64,000 nucleotides of DNA from Tridacna crocea (GCA_943736015.1 OX031062.1:57462962-57526961), one strand, 5' to 3'; positions 10,995 to 21,716 are shown, numbered from the stretch's first letter. Notes: generated by a model not told the origin, from the letters alone. Program-made: numbers and translations.

Positions 10995-11460
10995 TTTATT
11001 TCATGCTTCCCGGTAGGATGTCGAGAAATAGCAGTGAAATATTTTTCGATCTTACACTGGTACCACCAGTGAAAATACTGATTTTCACATTCTTGTTGCC
11101 TAGGTAAATTGCGCGTGCCTCACAGCCAGATAGAAATATGATGTCATTTACCTTATATTTCTCGCGCTTGACGTAATATTGTAATGCGTTGCTATGCGAG
11201 AATAACGGGGAATAAAGGAAAAGAACTAAACTGGATTTTGATGAAGGTCCTCCCAGAAAGGGTTAAAAGCATGAAATGAATAGAATATTTGTTGTTGTTT
11301 TTTTTTCGGTGAAAGATCGAAATTTATTTCATGTCGTGAACACCATCGGTAATATTTTCACGAGTGGCTGCGCCACTCGTGAAAATATTACCAGTGGTGT
11401 TCACTCGATGAAATAAATTTCGATCTTTCATTGCAAAAAAACAAATATCCTCTATACATT
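10995..11460 (+). mobile_element. C/D composite element, copy 1
   Basis: Part C (from TTTCATGCTTCCCGGTAGGA to AGAAAGGGTTAAAAGCATGA) is followed by hairpin D (GAAAGATCGAAATTTATTTC ... GGTAATATTTTCACGAGTGG and its mirror, 11310-11435). The same C then D order occurs at 13990-14470 and, inverted, at 29540-30008, so C and D move as one unit. Confidence 0.75.
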
Positions 11461-11817
11461 AACTTTATGAAAATTATTCAACACGATGTTGCATGATAAA
11501 CAGTCGACTTGAAAAAAAGACTTGAGAATTATTTAGAATAAAGATGGTGGTAACTGTTTTCTTTTTTTACTTAAAAATCCTAGTCATTTTTTACCGTATT
11601 TCGGTATAATCTCATTGCTGTGTGAACAGTTTCAAGCATGTGATTCATTTCTGTGTAGTGTTTAACACCGTTTTCAACATTACTCCAGTTACCTCACAGT
11701 GGCCAGAAAAAAGTTTTGTATATTTCGATACAATTTAGATACGTTTTTCATTTGATAAAATTTATCTGTAGGTACAACTATTTGTTTAATGGTTCTTATT
11801 TTCCATTTTTTGATTAT

Positions 11818-12034
11818 TTAACCCATTACCACACATTCCCTACTTTTGACGACCCTAAGAAAGAAGCCTTTAGAAAACATTATCGGAAAAGGAGAAAATG
11901 CTGCTAACCTTTTCCCACAATGTTCTCTACCCTTCACAAAACAAATTTCAAAATTTCAGTCAGTTTTATTTTGTTATCTGCAAATGCTTACGATGTGGAC
12001 AGGCTTAAAATATTGTCGTTTGGTAATGGGTTAA
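11818..12034 (-). mobile_element. Family A MITE with a damaged core
   Basis: TTAA at 11818-11821 and 12031-12034. About 12 bp are missing from the central palindrome (GCTGCTAACC runs straight into TTTTCCCAC). Confidence 0.88.
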
Positions 12035-12061
12035 AATATTCAACCATGGGTGGAAATAAGC

Positions 12062-12093
12062 AGACAAACAAACAAATAAATAAATAAATAAAT
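12062..12093 (+). repeat. Short A-rich simple repeat
   Basis: CAAACAAACAAATAAATAAA type tract, immediately after the family A copy. Confidence 0.8.
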
Positions 12094-12175
12094 GATTTTT
12101 TTTCAGAATAGCTACATACATTTGTTCGGTGATCTTTAACATAGATTTTCTGAAAATAGTTCTAATCTGTCTTAC

Positions 12176-12236
12176 CTCTTAAAAGGGCCATCTGGAGACA
12201 CAGTGTTAACAGAATAACCAACCGATCGTAATTCAT
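12176..12236 (-). CDS. Probable first coding exon (signal peptide) of the cadherin-like gene
   Basis: ATG at 12236 opens MNYDRLVILLTLCLQMALLR, followed by one extra base and a canonical donor G|GTAAGAC. The hydrophobic LVILLTLCL core is a good signal peptide. The exon leaves phase 1, exactly the phase needed by the acceptor at 8712, so the join gives ...LRGAVCTKDK.... The spliced CDS is 3492 nt (1163 residues), in frame. No transcript evidence; the alternative is that translation starts at 8784 with a less typical Cys/Tyr-rich leader. Confidence 0.65.
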
Positions 12237-13524
12237 GACGAACTATAATTCCAAAAATAAGAGCACGTACAGTTTCTGCCAGTCAGCTGTTTAGTCCCTG
12301 ATAAAAAATACTCCTCGAACAGAATTTCTTGTAACACTCAGTTTTGTCCAATCTTGCAGTGGAAGATAATATAGTGAAAGTAGTCCATGAAGCATCGGTG
12401 TCCTTGATTAAATAGAAGCTGCTTTTGAGCTTTGCTCGAGATATTGTAAATTGACCAGCGAAAGATCAGTGGGTGAGTATCTCATGTTTTCTTTTTTTTC
12501 CTTCTATTTTTGTCTTTTATGTTGGGTTTATCCATCGAGATTCTGTAATAATACCACTTCGTAATTTTCAAAATGTAGCTCGACTTTTCCTCAGCATTTA
12601 TTCCTCTTTTACCATGAATAATTTACTTTTTCACTTATTCATTTTTTTACAATCTAATAATCTTTTTTCACGTATTCATTTTTTTTATAATCTAATAACC
12701 TAATTTACCCATTGCTTGTACATGATATGTCTAAAAATGACTGTTCGGATGAGAATCCAGAAACAGTAAGTTATTCAGTGACCACGATACTGTAAGTTAA
12801 ATCTAACAGATAACATATTCATCATCGGCTATATATGTGAAGCGTATATTTCAAACGCATTTAAAATTTTAAATACACCGAAAAGCCTTTCAGAAACTAG
12901 AAAGCAGTATTTAACAATAGTAAAAATAGGTTTCTATTTTGGTTTAATGTATCTGCCTTGTATATTTGAATTAAGACAAAAAGAAATATCATTTTAACTT
13001 TGATTACTATGCAGAACAAAGTTCATATTTCCTGTATTTTCTCATCTCGCAATCAAAGCAGTTGGTATAAGATTTTACGTTGAAGGAACTGGCGGCCTAA
13101 TCCTAATAATTACAGTTTTATTGCTTGTATTTGTCGGACTGAAGGCTCGCGAAATTGGATTTTAACTCATTTTTGTCTCACGCCCAGCGGTTGTTAATGA
13201 AATCATCAAAGACATTTGAACAGTGTGAACCGTTATGTAAATTACCAAATCTGCACAATTAACTTCTCTGTTGCATTGTAAACTCACTTCTGCTGTTAAA
13301 AAGCATCGAAATTACGTAAACAAATCGACAGTGAATCACGTATTTTATGACTTAATTTCTTATTCATTAAAAGAAAAGAAGTCGCGGTGTCTTGATAAAC
13401 AAGGTTTATTCTTGACACCTTTCCTTTTTCTTTTTTTTATCTGGTCTCATAAAATAGACTTTGTTCACGATTACAAAACGACCATCCAGGACTTCAAACG
13501 TCAAAATTGCACCCTCTTGGTGTT
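12237..13524. other. Upstream region of the cadherin-like gene
   Basis: No exon or repeat recognised. The promoter and 5' UTR of the minus-strand gene should begin here. I could not identify a TATA box or initiator with confidence. Confidence 0.35.
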
Positions 13525-13750
13525 TTAACCCTTTATCTGAAATGCCAATTTGAGGCTCTTCCATTTCAGCAGCAAATAAAGATATGATGTCAAAGATATG
13601 GACAAATGAGGATACAAATATCTTAGTGGAAAACATTTGTGGAAAAAGGAGAAATTGCTCGTTACGAGCAATTTCTCCTTTTCCCACAATATTTTCAAAG
13701 CTGTCTGTTTTTGATACGTCAAAATGATTATCTATGGAGTAAAGGGTTAA
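13525..13750 (+). mobile_element. Family A MITE, core subfamily 2
   Basis: TTAA at 13525-13528 and 13747-13750. The core is TTGCTCGTTACGAGCAA in place of ATGCTGGTNACCAGCAT, with different outer arms (CCAATTTGAGGCTCTTCCAT). A close relative lies at 35001-35245. Confidence 0.85.
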
Positions 13751-13828
13751 TGGAAATTAGCAGTCCAAGATAAATACTCACCAACTAATGTTAAGAACAT
13801 CCCAGGTCTTATTCTCCATTTTTACGCC

Positions 13829-13936
13829 AAAATTTGAAAGCAACTCTGGTCAATCAAAAGTTGCGTAACTTTCAAGTTCGGAAATTCTTTGAGAAAAATA
13901 CAAAGAACGTTCTCAAGAATAGTTGGTGAATACGTA
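13829..13936 (+). mobile_element. Family E, one arm
   Basis: Ends in CAAAGAACGTTCTCAAGAAT and GTTGGTGAATACG, matching the right arm at 1219-1413. The left arm is reduced. Confidence 0.55.
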
Positions 13937-13989
13937 ACCAGCATTTTCTTTACGCTTGAAAAGATAGGATATATTTACTAATGTTCTTT

Positions 13990-14470
13990 ATATTATGCTT
14001 TACGGCATGTTATCGAGAAAAACTGGTGAAATATTTTCGATATTTCACGATTAAGTGAAAATACCGATTTTTATATTCTAAGTTTTCAATTTGACGGCAG
14101 AAACAGTAGTTACCTAGGTGAAATGCGCATGCCTCTCAAACCAGATAGAAATATGACGTAATTTATCCTGCATTTCTTTCGCTTGACATAGTATAATGTA
14201 ATGTGATGCTATGTGAAGAGGGTGCGCCACGGGGAATAATAGACAGGAATTGTTGTGGATTTTGATGTAAGTTACCTCAAAAAAGGTTAAAAGCATGAAA
14301 CAAATATTTAAAGTTTTTTTTGTCGGTGAAAGCTCGATATAAGTTTTTTTCCATCTCATGAACATGATCGGTAATATTTGCGCTCGTGGCTGCACCACTC
14401 GTGAAAATATCACCGATAATGTTCACTTGATGAAATAAATTTCGATCTTTCACCGTAAAAAAACAATTAT
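13990..14470 (+). mobile_element. C/D composite element, copy 2
   Basis: The C part has CAGATAGAAATATGACGTAA and ends AAAAAGGTTAAAAGCATGAA. The D hairpin at 14325-14455 is less symmetric than copy 1 (GCTCGTGGCTGCACCACTCG). Confidence 0.7.
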
Positions 14471-14639
14471 CTTCTATTCATTTTTCAGCTTTCCACAAGA
14501 AATTTCCATTCCGAAAAACATCTAAATATGGCCCTTTAAGGGTTGGAACATTTGAAAAACTTTTTTTTCGAAAAGTTATATAAAGAATTTTTTATCGATA
14601 AAATTGATTATCCGCCGACTTTTCACTAGTCTAGTTTTT

Positions 14640-16355
14640 AGCTCACCTGAGCTCGAAGTGCTCAAGGAGAGCTATTGTGATCGATCACTGTCCGTCCGTC
14701 CGTTCACAATTACAAAAATATCTTCTCCTCCTAAACTAACAATCAGATTTCAATCAAACTTCACAGAAATGTTCCCTAGGTGATGCACTTTCGAAATACT
14801 TCAAAGATTTGAATTCCGTGAAGAACTCTGGTTTCCATGGCAACCGAGTGAAAAAACTTTAAAAATCTTCTTGTCCAAAACTGTAAGGGCTAGAGCTTTC
14901 ATATTTGGCATGTAGCATCATCTAATGGCCCTCTACCAAAATACTTCAAATCATGGCTGTAGTCTTGAAATTGGACCTATGTTGTGGGTTCTCAGATTTT
15001 ACATAGAGATAAATAAGGAAATCTTAGAAAATCTTCTTGTCTCAAACCATAAGGGCTAGAGCTCTCATATTTGGCATGTAGCATCATCTAGTGGCCCTCT
15101 ACTAAAATACTTCAAATTATCGCCCTAGTACGGAAATTGGCCCTATGTTGTGGGGTCTCGGATTTCACCAAGAGATAAAGAAGGAAATCTTAGAAAATTT
15201 TCTTGTCCCAAACCGTAAGGGCTAGAGCTTTCATATTTGGCATGTAGCATCATCTAGTGGCCCTCTACCAAAATACTTCAAATTATGGCCCTGCTTTGAA
15301 AATTAAACCTATGTTGTTGGTCTTGGATTTCACATAGAGACAAGGAAGGAAATCTTTAAAAACCTTCTTGTTCAAATAGTAATGGCGAGAGCTTTCATAT
15401 TTGTCATGTAGTATCATCTAGTGGCTCTCTACCAAAATACTTCAAATTATGTCCCTAATGTAAAGAATTGGCCCTATGTTGTGGGTCTCGGATTTCACAT
15501 AGCGATAAAGAAGGAAATCTTTAAAAATCTCTTTGTCCCAAACGGTAATGGCCGGAGCTTTCATATTTGGCATGTAGCATCATCTAGTGGCCCTCTACCA
15601 ATACACCTCAAATTATGGCCCTAGTGTTGAAAATGGCCCAATGTTGTGGCTTTTTGAATTTCACATAGAGATAAAGAAGGAATCTTAGAAAATCTTCTTC
15701 TCCCAAACCATACGGGCTACAGCTTTCATATTTGGTATGTAGCATCATCTAGTGGCCCTCTACCAAAATACTTCAAATTATGGTCCTGGTGTGAAAGTTA
15801 GCCCTATGTTGTTGGTCTCAGATTTCACATAGAGATAAAGAGGAAAATCTTTAAAAGTCTTCTTGTGAGCACTCTTGAGACCACATTTCTTGCTAAGCTG
15901 AATTGAAAATTGGTTAGAATGGCTGTCTCAATAAAATCTCACATGAGTCTGCATTGAATGCTTGTTCGGAATATAACTTTGTCATCTCAAGTAAGAACGA
16001 CTTCAAAATTGGTATGCACGTTTGTTGTGATATTACAGAGTACTGTGTTCAAGAACAATAACTCTACCTAGCATGGATTTTGAGTAATTCCACTTTGATC
16101 TATAGTATTGTTTGCTTGTCCAGAGTAGAATTTTGAAGTCTCAAGTCAAATTGTTTGTTGCATTGCCTGCCCTTTGCAACTATTATACCTCCTGTACAAA
16201 TGGCGGTAGGATTGCATATCTTGCGACAATTTGCCGCTCTTGTTTCATCATCATTAGCCCTTGAACCTCAATATTTGGTAATCATAGTCTTTGTTGTAGA
16301 CCTTTGCTGCTTAGTACTCAGGTGAGCGATATAAGACCATCATGGTCCTCTTGTT
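14640..16355 (+). mobile_element. 1.7-kb element with inverted ends and an internal tandem array
   Basis: It starts AGCTCACCTGAGC and ends TACTCAGGTGAGCGATATAA; CTCACCTGAG and CTCAGGTGAG are exact inverted complements. GTCCGTCCGTCC lies near the left end. Inside is a ~165-bp tandem array. No transposase-like frame was found. The design resembles the non-autonomous tandem-array-bearing elements known from bivalves, but sequence identity with any named element was not established. Confidence 0.65.
14862..15870 (+). repeat. Tandem array, ~165-bp unit, about six copies
   Basis: Unit landmarks are GGGCTAGAGCTTTCATATTT, GGCATGTAGCATCATCTAGT, GGCCCTCTACCAAAATACTT and TTTCACATAGAGATAAAGAA. They recur at about 14890, 15055, 15222, 15385, 15550 and 15717, so the period is ~164-167 bp. 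Copies differ by scattered substitutions. Confidence 0.9.
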
Positions 16356-16496
16356 TTTTTTATGACGGGGGTCTTACATGACTTGTAACCTGGTAGGTCC
16401 GAGTTGAGACTCACATGAAGAACTAGGTTTTTCGTGGGAGTGTCCTTGGGCAAAACACTTCAGATTTCAAGTGAAACCTGGGATATACATGAATAT

Positions 16497-16602
16497 GTTC
16501 ATGGGTCATTTCTCTAAGTAGAGGAATGACCCGGGTCATTATTCTACGTAGAGAAATAACCTGGGATCATTTGTCAGCGTAGAATAATGACCCGAGTCAC
16601 AA
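16497..16602. repeat. Palindromic GGGTCATT repeat
   Basis: Three alternating inverted blocks of GGGTCATTTCTCTAAGTAG type and its complement AGAATAATGACCCG, separated by CTACGTAG-like joints. It shares the GGGTCATTT..ATGACCC theme with the hairpin at 45805-45898. Confidence 0.7.
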
Positions 16603-16906
16603 TGCAACCACAGCTATTTGTATAGAACACGTAATTCTCGCACATGGAACCATTCCTGAAGAACAACTTTTTTATGTCCAACATAGGAGATGGATACCGT
16701 CATATAATACGATTTAATGTGTCAATAATAACTTCGGTAAACTATTCACAGGGCAATAAAAACAACCATCATTGGCAGCATTCCACACAGCGTCTACCAT
16801 GTTGCCGTGACAACCAAGATGGCCTAAACGGAAGCGTTCTTAAAAGACAAATTATGTTGTAAGAAAAATGTGGAATTTGCAAAGTGTATCAAACATGAAA
16901 TGCCTT
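16603..16906. other. Gene-free interval
   Basis: No gene or repeat recognised. Confidence 0.35.
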
Positions 16907-17131
16907 TTAACCCTTATCCTGTTAAATAAGTGGAACGAAGCCTGCATATTTTCCTATTCAGAAATCTTCATGAGGAAAAGATATCTCCATATCGGAAGGG
17001 GTGGATCCAAAATAATATGTTTTGTACAATCTGACCTCTATCTGCACGGTATGCAAAATCCATTGTTGGTACCTATTTCTTTCTCCGAAAGCTTCTTCTC
17101 TAAAGGATGAGATTTTCCGGTACAGGGTTAA
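16907..17131. mobile_element. Second TTAA-bounded element family
   Basis: Starts TTAACCCTTATCCTG and ends CCGGTACAGGGTTAA (inverted: TTAACCCTGTACCGG). The same terminus (TTAACCCTTATCCTAG) closes the small element at 26838-26941. It has no central hairpin like family A, so it is a separate family using the same TTAA-CCC end type. Confidence 0.65.
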
Positions 17132-17437
17132 GAAGTAGCCTTAGAGGGGTTTTTATGAGGAATTATTTAAACGTTATTTCAGTTTTATGGTTTTGATCTT
17201 CAATTTGACCTACTTTCGATCCATTCATATGTCGTATCGATTAACATTTGCCAAGACCGTGGTCTGCGCATGTCATATTCTTCGAAGATTCGACCGGTCT
17301 GCCATGACGCATCACCTATCCGTCTAATACCTGGAAAAGGTAGGGCTTACATCGAAGCTATTAGCCTATTACCCAAGCATGTAGAAGCTGTTTTAATAAA
17401 TGGTCGATGCATAGGTTACATGCTAGCCGATTATAGC

Positions 17438-17666
17438 TTAACACTTCACCAAACGACAAAATTTTAGACTGGTTCAAATTGAAAGCATTTGCAGACGACA
17501 AAATAAAGGTGACTGAAAAATTGAAATTTGTTCTGGAAAGGGTAGAAAACACTGTGGGAAAAGGAGAAAATGCTGGTTACCAGCATTTTCTCCTTTTCCT
17601 ACAGTGTTTTCAAAAGGCTTCTTTCTCAGAGGCGTCAAAAGTAGGGACTGTGTGGTAATGGGTTAA
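17438..17666 (+). mobile_element. Family A hairpin MITE
   Basis: TTAA at 17438-17441 and 17663-17666. Full length with intact core. Inserted in the left arm of the large inverted repeat; the right arm lacks it. Confidence 0.92.
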
Positions 17667-17834
17667 TGAATCGCACCAAGTAGCATTTTGTTGGGTAAAC
17701 AACTATTTCATTTTGAAATTCAAAGTAATGCTTGTTGTTAAGAAAAATTAGTCCGCTTCTGTACCCAGCATGCCCAAATTAGATGTGTACTTGTAGTAGA
17801 ATGCCATCTAGCAGAAGATAATGTTCCCAAGACG

Positions 17835-18010
17835 ACACATGACTCAGTCTTGAAAGCATTTGCAAGCAACAAGTTAAGTATGTCTCAAAGACGGGTATGT
17901 CTATAAAGGGTAGAAAACATTGTTGGGAAAGGAGATCGTGTTGGTCATCAGTATTTCCTCGTCTTACAATATTTTCAATCTGCTGCTTCTTCGGGGTCTT
18001 GGGTGTTAGA
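17835..18010 (+). mobile_element. Family A MITE, strongly diverged
   Basis: GAAAGCATTTGCAAGCAACA and AGGGTAGAAAACATTG are kept; the core palindrome is degraded (GTTGGTCATCAGTATTTCC). Confidence 0.65.
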
Positions 18011-18314
18011 GAATCAATTCGAATATAGCTTGCAACAGGCGAAAAGGGACTTTCATTGTTTGGACCAATTATTATATCATTCCTCTCAATATTAATAGCA
18101 ATTATCTAAAACGGGTGCTTAAGGTACCTATGGAAAAGTATCAGCTCATGTCAACCTGCACACTCTGACCTCAGGCCTCTGAAATTCCATTGGTCTATTA
18201 CGGGATAAAGAATTTTTCATTGTTCTTCCAAGGGATTATCGAAGAATTTTTTTTTATCGGACACCGTTACTATAAATAGCAAATTGGTGATTCCCTCTTT
18301 ATTCTATATAATAA

Positions 18315-18478
18315 GACATAGGTCGAAACTTTGCCATTTGTAAAATTTGATTTTCTGCATGTCCAATAACTAGTCTACCTCCAGATTTTGTCAGTTATTT
18401 TGTTAAATCGATTAAGTGGATCCATTTGGGGACGACTTGCTTGGTATAATACATCAGTTCACAGAGATGCATTAATTA
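18315..18478 (+). repeat. Family F dispersed repeat
   Basis: GGTCGAAACTTTGCCATTTG, CTGCATGTCCAATAACTAGT, GATTAAGTGGATCC and CACAGAGATGCATTAA occur in family order. Confidence 0.5.
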
Positions 18479-18689
18479 ACTCATTACCAAACGACACTAT
18501 TTTAGGCTGGTCCAAATTGAAAGCATTTGCAGACGACAAAATAAAAGTGAATGAATATTTGAAATTTGTTTTGTGAAGTGTAGTGAAGTGAAGTGCTGGT
18601 TACCAACATTTTCTCCTTTTCCCACAATGTTTTTTAAAGGCTTCTTTCTCAGGGTCGTGAAAAGTAGGGATTGTGTGGTAATGGTTTAA
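18476..18689 (+). mobile_element. Family A MITE, left member of an abutting pair
   Basis: TTAA at 18476-18479 and 18686-18689. Part of the left core arm is replaced by GTAGTGAAGTGAAGTG. The right TTAA is shared with the next copy. Confidence 0.9.
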
Positions 18690-18858
18690 CTCTTTACCAA
18701 ACGATCCCTGGTTTTTACAAGTCCAAGTTGGAAGCCTTTTGAAAACATTGTGGGAAAAGGAGAAACTGCTGGTAACCAGCATTTTCTCCTTTTCCCACAA
18801 TGTTTTCTAACCTGCTGGAAACAAATTTCAATTTTTGAATTATGTTTATTTTGTCGTC
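18686..18858 (-). mobile_element. Family A MITE, right member of the pair, truncated
   Basis: Begins at the shared TTAA with the short arm first, intact core, and stops after TTTATTTTGTCGTCTT. The pair is in inverted orientation. Confidence 0.88.
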
Positions 18859-19411
18859 TTGAATATGATCTTCGAATTCTATCGTCCGATGTTTATGCGA
18901 GAAAATTTAGAGTGTTAGAATCTCATTCGTTTTTACGGCGGCGTAATATAACCGTTTTGCCTTGTTCGCCGCAAAGAAAGAAACAGGTTTTGAAGGAAAG
19001 AGTTAAGGATCATTATCTCCCGCTAGATGGCGTTCTATAAATACTCATCTATGGTATCTAATTTGGGCATCCTGGGTACAGAGCCGAACCACTTTCCTAC
19101 GCGACAACCGTTACTTTGAACTTCAAACTAAATGTTTACTCAATAAAACGCTACCTCGTGCAATTCACTCAGCTATGATCAGCAGTTTAGAGAAATCTGG
19201 AGCTAAAGTAGGTCTCATTTCTCATCAAACGTATTGACAAAAGCTATTTTCTAAGTTGCTACTTTATAGAGCGTAATATTACAGTCTGTCCGCTTTCGGG
19301 GCTAGTGATGTGTCACATAAGACAGGTCGAATCTTCGAAGAATATGACATGCGCAGACAACGGTTACGGATAAGTACAGTTCTCTCTATTTGCCCTAGGT
19401 TTATTCATTAC

Positions 19412-19515
19412 CACCAGAGCTCCAAATAAAGGAAGTGATTTTGATTTCAAGATTGAAAATATTGATTATTCACCACTAAACCCTATGTTACGGGTACTCA
19501 TTAGAATCGTCTCAT
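19412..19515 (+). mobile_element. Family B MITE, left half
   Basis: Runs from AGAGCTCCAAATAAAGGAAG to the centre GTACTCATTAGAATCGTCTC, then stops. 19516-19789 shows nothing further. Confidence 0.75.
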
Positions 19516-19789
19516 CCTCTTATCTGAAGCTCCGATTACTACCATGGATTGCACGTGGCCCATATAATATAGGAACCCTGTTACTTTGTAAAAGGAAACT
19601 TTTTTTAAGTCGGTAGGCAGATAATATCAACTTATGGTAACTGATATACAATTTCGCGAAAAAATCTCTAAAAATTTCGGACAGTGTGAATCAATGATCA
19701 GATTTCAACGTGCAGTCCAGTTTCGATCTAACAACCTGATAATGTTTCAACTGTGCAAATACGTAACTCTGACCAGAGGACAAACATTT

Positions 19790-19995
19790 GACCCCGCAAT
19801 ATCTAAAACTTTTGCAAAGGACAAGTTGGTGTGACTCTTCTTTTGGAATTTGTCTTTGACGTCATAGAAGACAACGTGGAAATGAAATGCTGGTATTCAG
19901 CATTTCTTTGACGTCATAGAAGACAACGTGGAAATGAAATGTTGGTAATCAGTATTTTCTCACCCCATAATGTCTTCAAAAGTTTTATTTTTCAT
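19790..19995 (+). mobile_element. Family A MITE, diverged, with an internal duplication
   Basis: Recognisable by the overall layout and by GCATTTCTTTGACGTCATAG. The block from TTTGACGTCATAGAAGACAA to GGAAATGAAATG occurs twice (19853-19891, 19908-19941). Confidence 0.55.
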
Positions 19996-19999
19996 GGTC

Positions 20000-20394
20000 A
20001 ATAAAACGTAGGAATTTTTGGTAAAAAGTGAAAGCAGTAAATGGAGACAAAGAACTTTGTAGTTTTCAATCAATTTTATTCTTAATCGGTAAGAAAAGAA
20101 AATGCAAACAAGAAAAAATTTTGGACGGTTTAATGTGAACACTTTGCAGCATTTATCTCAATAATTCATAATCATTAAATTACGGTGCAATCTGATTTTA
20201 GTCTTTAAAATGGACACAAACCCCTAAGAAGAAAAATAATAAGAAAATAAATATAACCATCTTAAATTGTGAAGAAAGAAAAAAGAAATAGGAACATTTA
20301 CTTGTAAACAAGCAACTGCAGCTTTTACTTCAATGCTTTACAAATAAATAAAAACTCATCCCATTTAAATATTTCTTTTTATTAAGAGCTCTGT
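20000..20394. other. Gene-free interval
   Basis: AT-rich, no feature recognised. Confidence 0.35.
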
Positions 20395-20623
20395 TTAACT
20401 CATTACCAAACGACAATATTTTAGGCTTATCCAAATCGAAAGCATTTGCAGACACCAAAATAAAAGTGACTGAAAATATGAAATTTGTTTTGTGAAGGGT
20501 AGAAAACATTGTGGGCAAAGGAGAAAATGCTGGTTACCAGCATTTTCTCCTTTTCCCACAATGTTTTCCAAAGGCATCTTTCTCAGGGTCGTCAAAAGTA
20601 GGGATTGTGTGGTAATGGATTAA
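20395..20623 (+). mobile_element. Family A hairpin MITE
   Basis: TTAA at 20395-20398 and 20620-20623. Full length, near-consensus. Confidence 0.93.
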
Positions 20624-20641
20624 TGGCAGTTTTTTTTTGTC

Positions 20642-20832
20642 AAAAACCAGCTTGAGGCCCGACACAAATAATTTCTATATAACTCCATATCCTGGTATCT
20701 ACATGTATATCACAGTCTCTGTAGATCATTGACAATAATCTATTTCTCAATTATTAGATTCTGACGAGGCAACATGTTAACATACAAAAAACATAATTAG
20801 ACCGGACCTCAAGTTGGTCTAATACTAGCCTG
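20642..20832. mobile_element. Short TIR element
   Basis: Left end AAAAACCAGCTTGAGGCCCG. The right end CCGGACCTCAAGTTGGTCTA is its imperfect inverted complement. About 190 bp, no coding potential. Confidence 0.55.
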
Positions 20833-20875
20833 TATCTTAATGAATTAATGGAGGGAAAATAATATTAACTGATGA

Positions 20876-21085
20876 CGCCCATGGTCGTGAGGTAGAGCGT
20901 TGGCCTCATAACCTAAAGGTCCTGAGTTCGATACCAGGGAGCGGGTGTCAACTTTGGGATTTTTCATAGGCACATACATTCGGCGCGAGTTCTGGTGTAG
21001 TTCCCAGGAAGCAGAATCGAGAGATTAGTAAGTTGTAAGAACTGGTTTCTCAATCGATGTAAAATAAATATGTTTAAACTAAAAA
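20876..21085 (+). repeat. tRNA-Met-like SINE, full copy
   Basis: The head has an A-box-like GTCGTGAGGTAGAGCG, the anticodon-arm-like GGCCTCATAACCT and a B box GAGTTCGATACCAGG. CAT in anticodon position and the surrounding bases match elongator tRNA-Met. The acceptor stem does not close, so it is not a working tRNA gene. The body ends CAATCGATGTAAAATAAATA. Confidence 0.8.
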
Positions 21086-21482
21086 AAATAAATATACAGG
21101 AAATGAAAATACAAGTCATCAGATCTTATTCATATTGTAAAGTGAAAAGGTAAATAATTAAGCAATTTTCAGAACTGAGATCCTGCAACGTATATTTGGT
21201 ATGGTATGGTAAGCCTCTTAGTTGTTGTTGTTATTGAACATCTTATTCCTGAAGTTTACTTTATACATAGTATGATTGTGATTGAAGACTATTTCATTTC
21301 TTTAGAGGGGCAAAGCACAACTTGTGCTGCTTTTGTGGACAGTGAACAGTGAAGATCAAGATCAGACTTCACTTTCTAAGTTGCCTAAGAGTGATCTATG
21401 TTATCCGTCAAGGCAACTCTAGTTGAGCTCCACACTATAGGTCAACATCAAAGCCATACACCAGCATACAATCTGGGTCTGT

Positions 21483-21716
21483 ATTTACCAACCATTCTTA
21501 AGAAAGTTCTTATGCTTCAAGACTTTCTGAATTGAACAGTAACATAACTAGAATAGTTTAGGCAATCAGAAGTTACATTCTTGCAAGAGTTCTTGGTCTT
21601 ATTCTTCAAAATTTTCTTAATTTGAAAGTAACATCAGAAGTTGTCTAACTTTCAAATTCAGAAAAATCTGGAAAATAAGGCTATAAAGGCCTTAAGAATG
21701 GTTGGTGAATATGGAC
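21483..21716. mobile_element. Family E inverted-repeat element
   Basis: Left end ACCAACCATTCTTAAGAA. Right end TTAAGAATGGTTGGTGAATA. The inner arms are partly duplicated. Confidence 0.65.

Larger units (their letters stand above)
8712..12175 (-). other. First intron of the cadherin-like gene
   Basis: 3.46 kb from donor GTAAGAC (12169-12175) to the acceptor before 8711. 8785-9723 shows no recognisable feature. The rest holds two family A MITEs, a tandem duplication and a C/D composite, annotated separately. Confidence 0.55.
17256..19365. mobile_element. Large (~2.1 kb) inverted-repeat structure carrying nested MITEs
   Basis: The left end (GTCTGCGCATGTCATATTCT TCGAAGATTCGACC, 17261-17294) is mirrored at 19325-19361. 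Inner blocks also pair: GTAGCATTTTGTTGGGTAAA (17680s) with the complement of 19140s, and TGTACCCAGCATGCCCAAAT TAGAT (17760s) with the complement of ~19050-19080. The interior carries three to four family A copies and a family F copy. Confidence 0.65.

Noticed and set aside
14640..16355. A centromeric or free satellite array
   Set aside because: Only about six units, enclosed by inverted ends, so it is better explained as part of a mobile element.
16384..16490. A SINE with a GTGTCCTTGGGCAAAACACT body
   Set aside because: The phrase recalls SINE bodies, but no promoter boxes or second copy were found here.
20876..20945. A functional tRNA-Met gene
   Set aside because: The acceptor stem does not pair, an SINE body follows at once, and a headless second copy exists at 1160.
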